Source of the DNA: Paeniglutamicibacter quisquiliarum
GTDB taxonomy: Bacteria; Actinomycetota; Actinomycetes; Actinomycetales; Micrococcaceae
Direction of reading: 5' to 3'
Assembly: GCF_019084045.1 (NCBI RefSeq)
Contig: NZ_JAHRED010000004.1
Location: 1-64,000 of the forward strand
DNA length: 64,000 bases
Positions within the stretch are counted from its first letter, which is position 1. Every line of letters starts with the position of its first letter. Below are positions 63,966-64,000 of this stretch, piece by piece. The position numbers and the translations under genes were made by a program. The notes beneath the pieces are model-generated. The model was not told the origin of the DNA and did no database searches. It was given only the letters and a program-made list of their open reading frames with translations.

Positions 63966-64000
63966 GTGAAGAACACCAACCCCGGTGAGGCCCGGATAGC
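63966..64000 (+). CDS. Possible start of a divergent gene, cut by the window end
   Basis: GTG 63966 opens a frame reading MKNTNPGEARIA to the last base. Only eleven full codons are visible. The divergent position across a palindrome would fit a local regulator, but nothing in the residues identifies it. Confidence 0.3.
   Translation, partial: MKNTNPGEARI

Noticed and set aside
1-64000. tRNA or rRNA genes
   Set aside because: No cloverleaf-type sequence or rRNA segment was recognised in any intergenic region; a dedicated search could not be run.

Overview
The window is a high-GC actinobacterial chromosome segment. Gene content (UmuDC pair, BCCT carrier, two DadA-type oxidases, ScfR/RamB-type regulator, MocR and GAF regulators, SAM-I leader on a flavin monooxygenase) fits the Micrococcaceae, for example an Arthrobacter, Paeniglutamicibacter or Glutamicibacter relative. 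That placement is inferred from protein families only. No rRNA, tRNA or CRISPR array was seen.

Layout. 1-147: tail of an IS5-type transposase. 285-2.9 kb: a small hypothetical gene and an SOS-type umuD-hypothetical-umuC operon behind a LexA-like box; the UmuD homologue appears to lack its catalytic lysine. 2.9-6.8 kb: a DsbA-like/CcdA thiol-redox pair and a secreted six-SH3-repeat protein. 6.9-10.8 kb: acyl-CoA synthetase, deaminase, UDG-like protein, epimerase. 11.1-18.7 kb: DadA-type oxidase, frameshifted phosphoesterase, SWIM/SNF2 helicase, an uncharacterised protein and a RutE-like nitroreductase. 19.1-21.5 kb: a lower-GC block with a histidine kinase, a tiny secreted peptide and a divergent response regulator. 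21.6-31.2 kb: BCCT carrier, APC permease, exonuclease-BRCT protein, a distant relative of the uncharacterised protein, L-2-hydroxyglutarate oxidase, phosphatase and GAF regulator. 31.3-35.6 kb: flavin monooxygenase and a TOTE-type primase-helicase.

35.7-58.7 kb is a taurine/organosulfonate region. Tpa, Xsc and Pta would convert taurine to sulfoacetaldehyde, acetyl phosphate plus sulfite, then acetyl-CoA. A YeiH-type exporter could remove the sulfur anion and an APC permease could import substrate. Alr plus the adjacent DadA would turn the L-alanine made by Tpa back into pyruvate, closing the amino-acceptor loop. Candidate regulators are an IclR protein divergent from xsc, a TauR-like MocR protein and a ScfR-type protein. 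The IclR gene leads an operon with CobS- and CobT-like chelatase subunits that have no CobN nearby. A DszC/SfnB-type monooxygenase at the edge has a SAM-I riboswitch, adding sulfur-status control.

59-64 kb: small basic protein, MFS exporter, secreted phosphoesterase, shikimate-dehydrogenase-like gene with a palindromic operator, and the probable first codons of a divergent gene.
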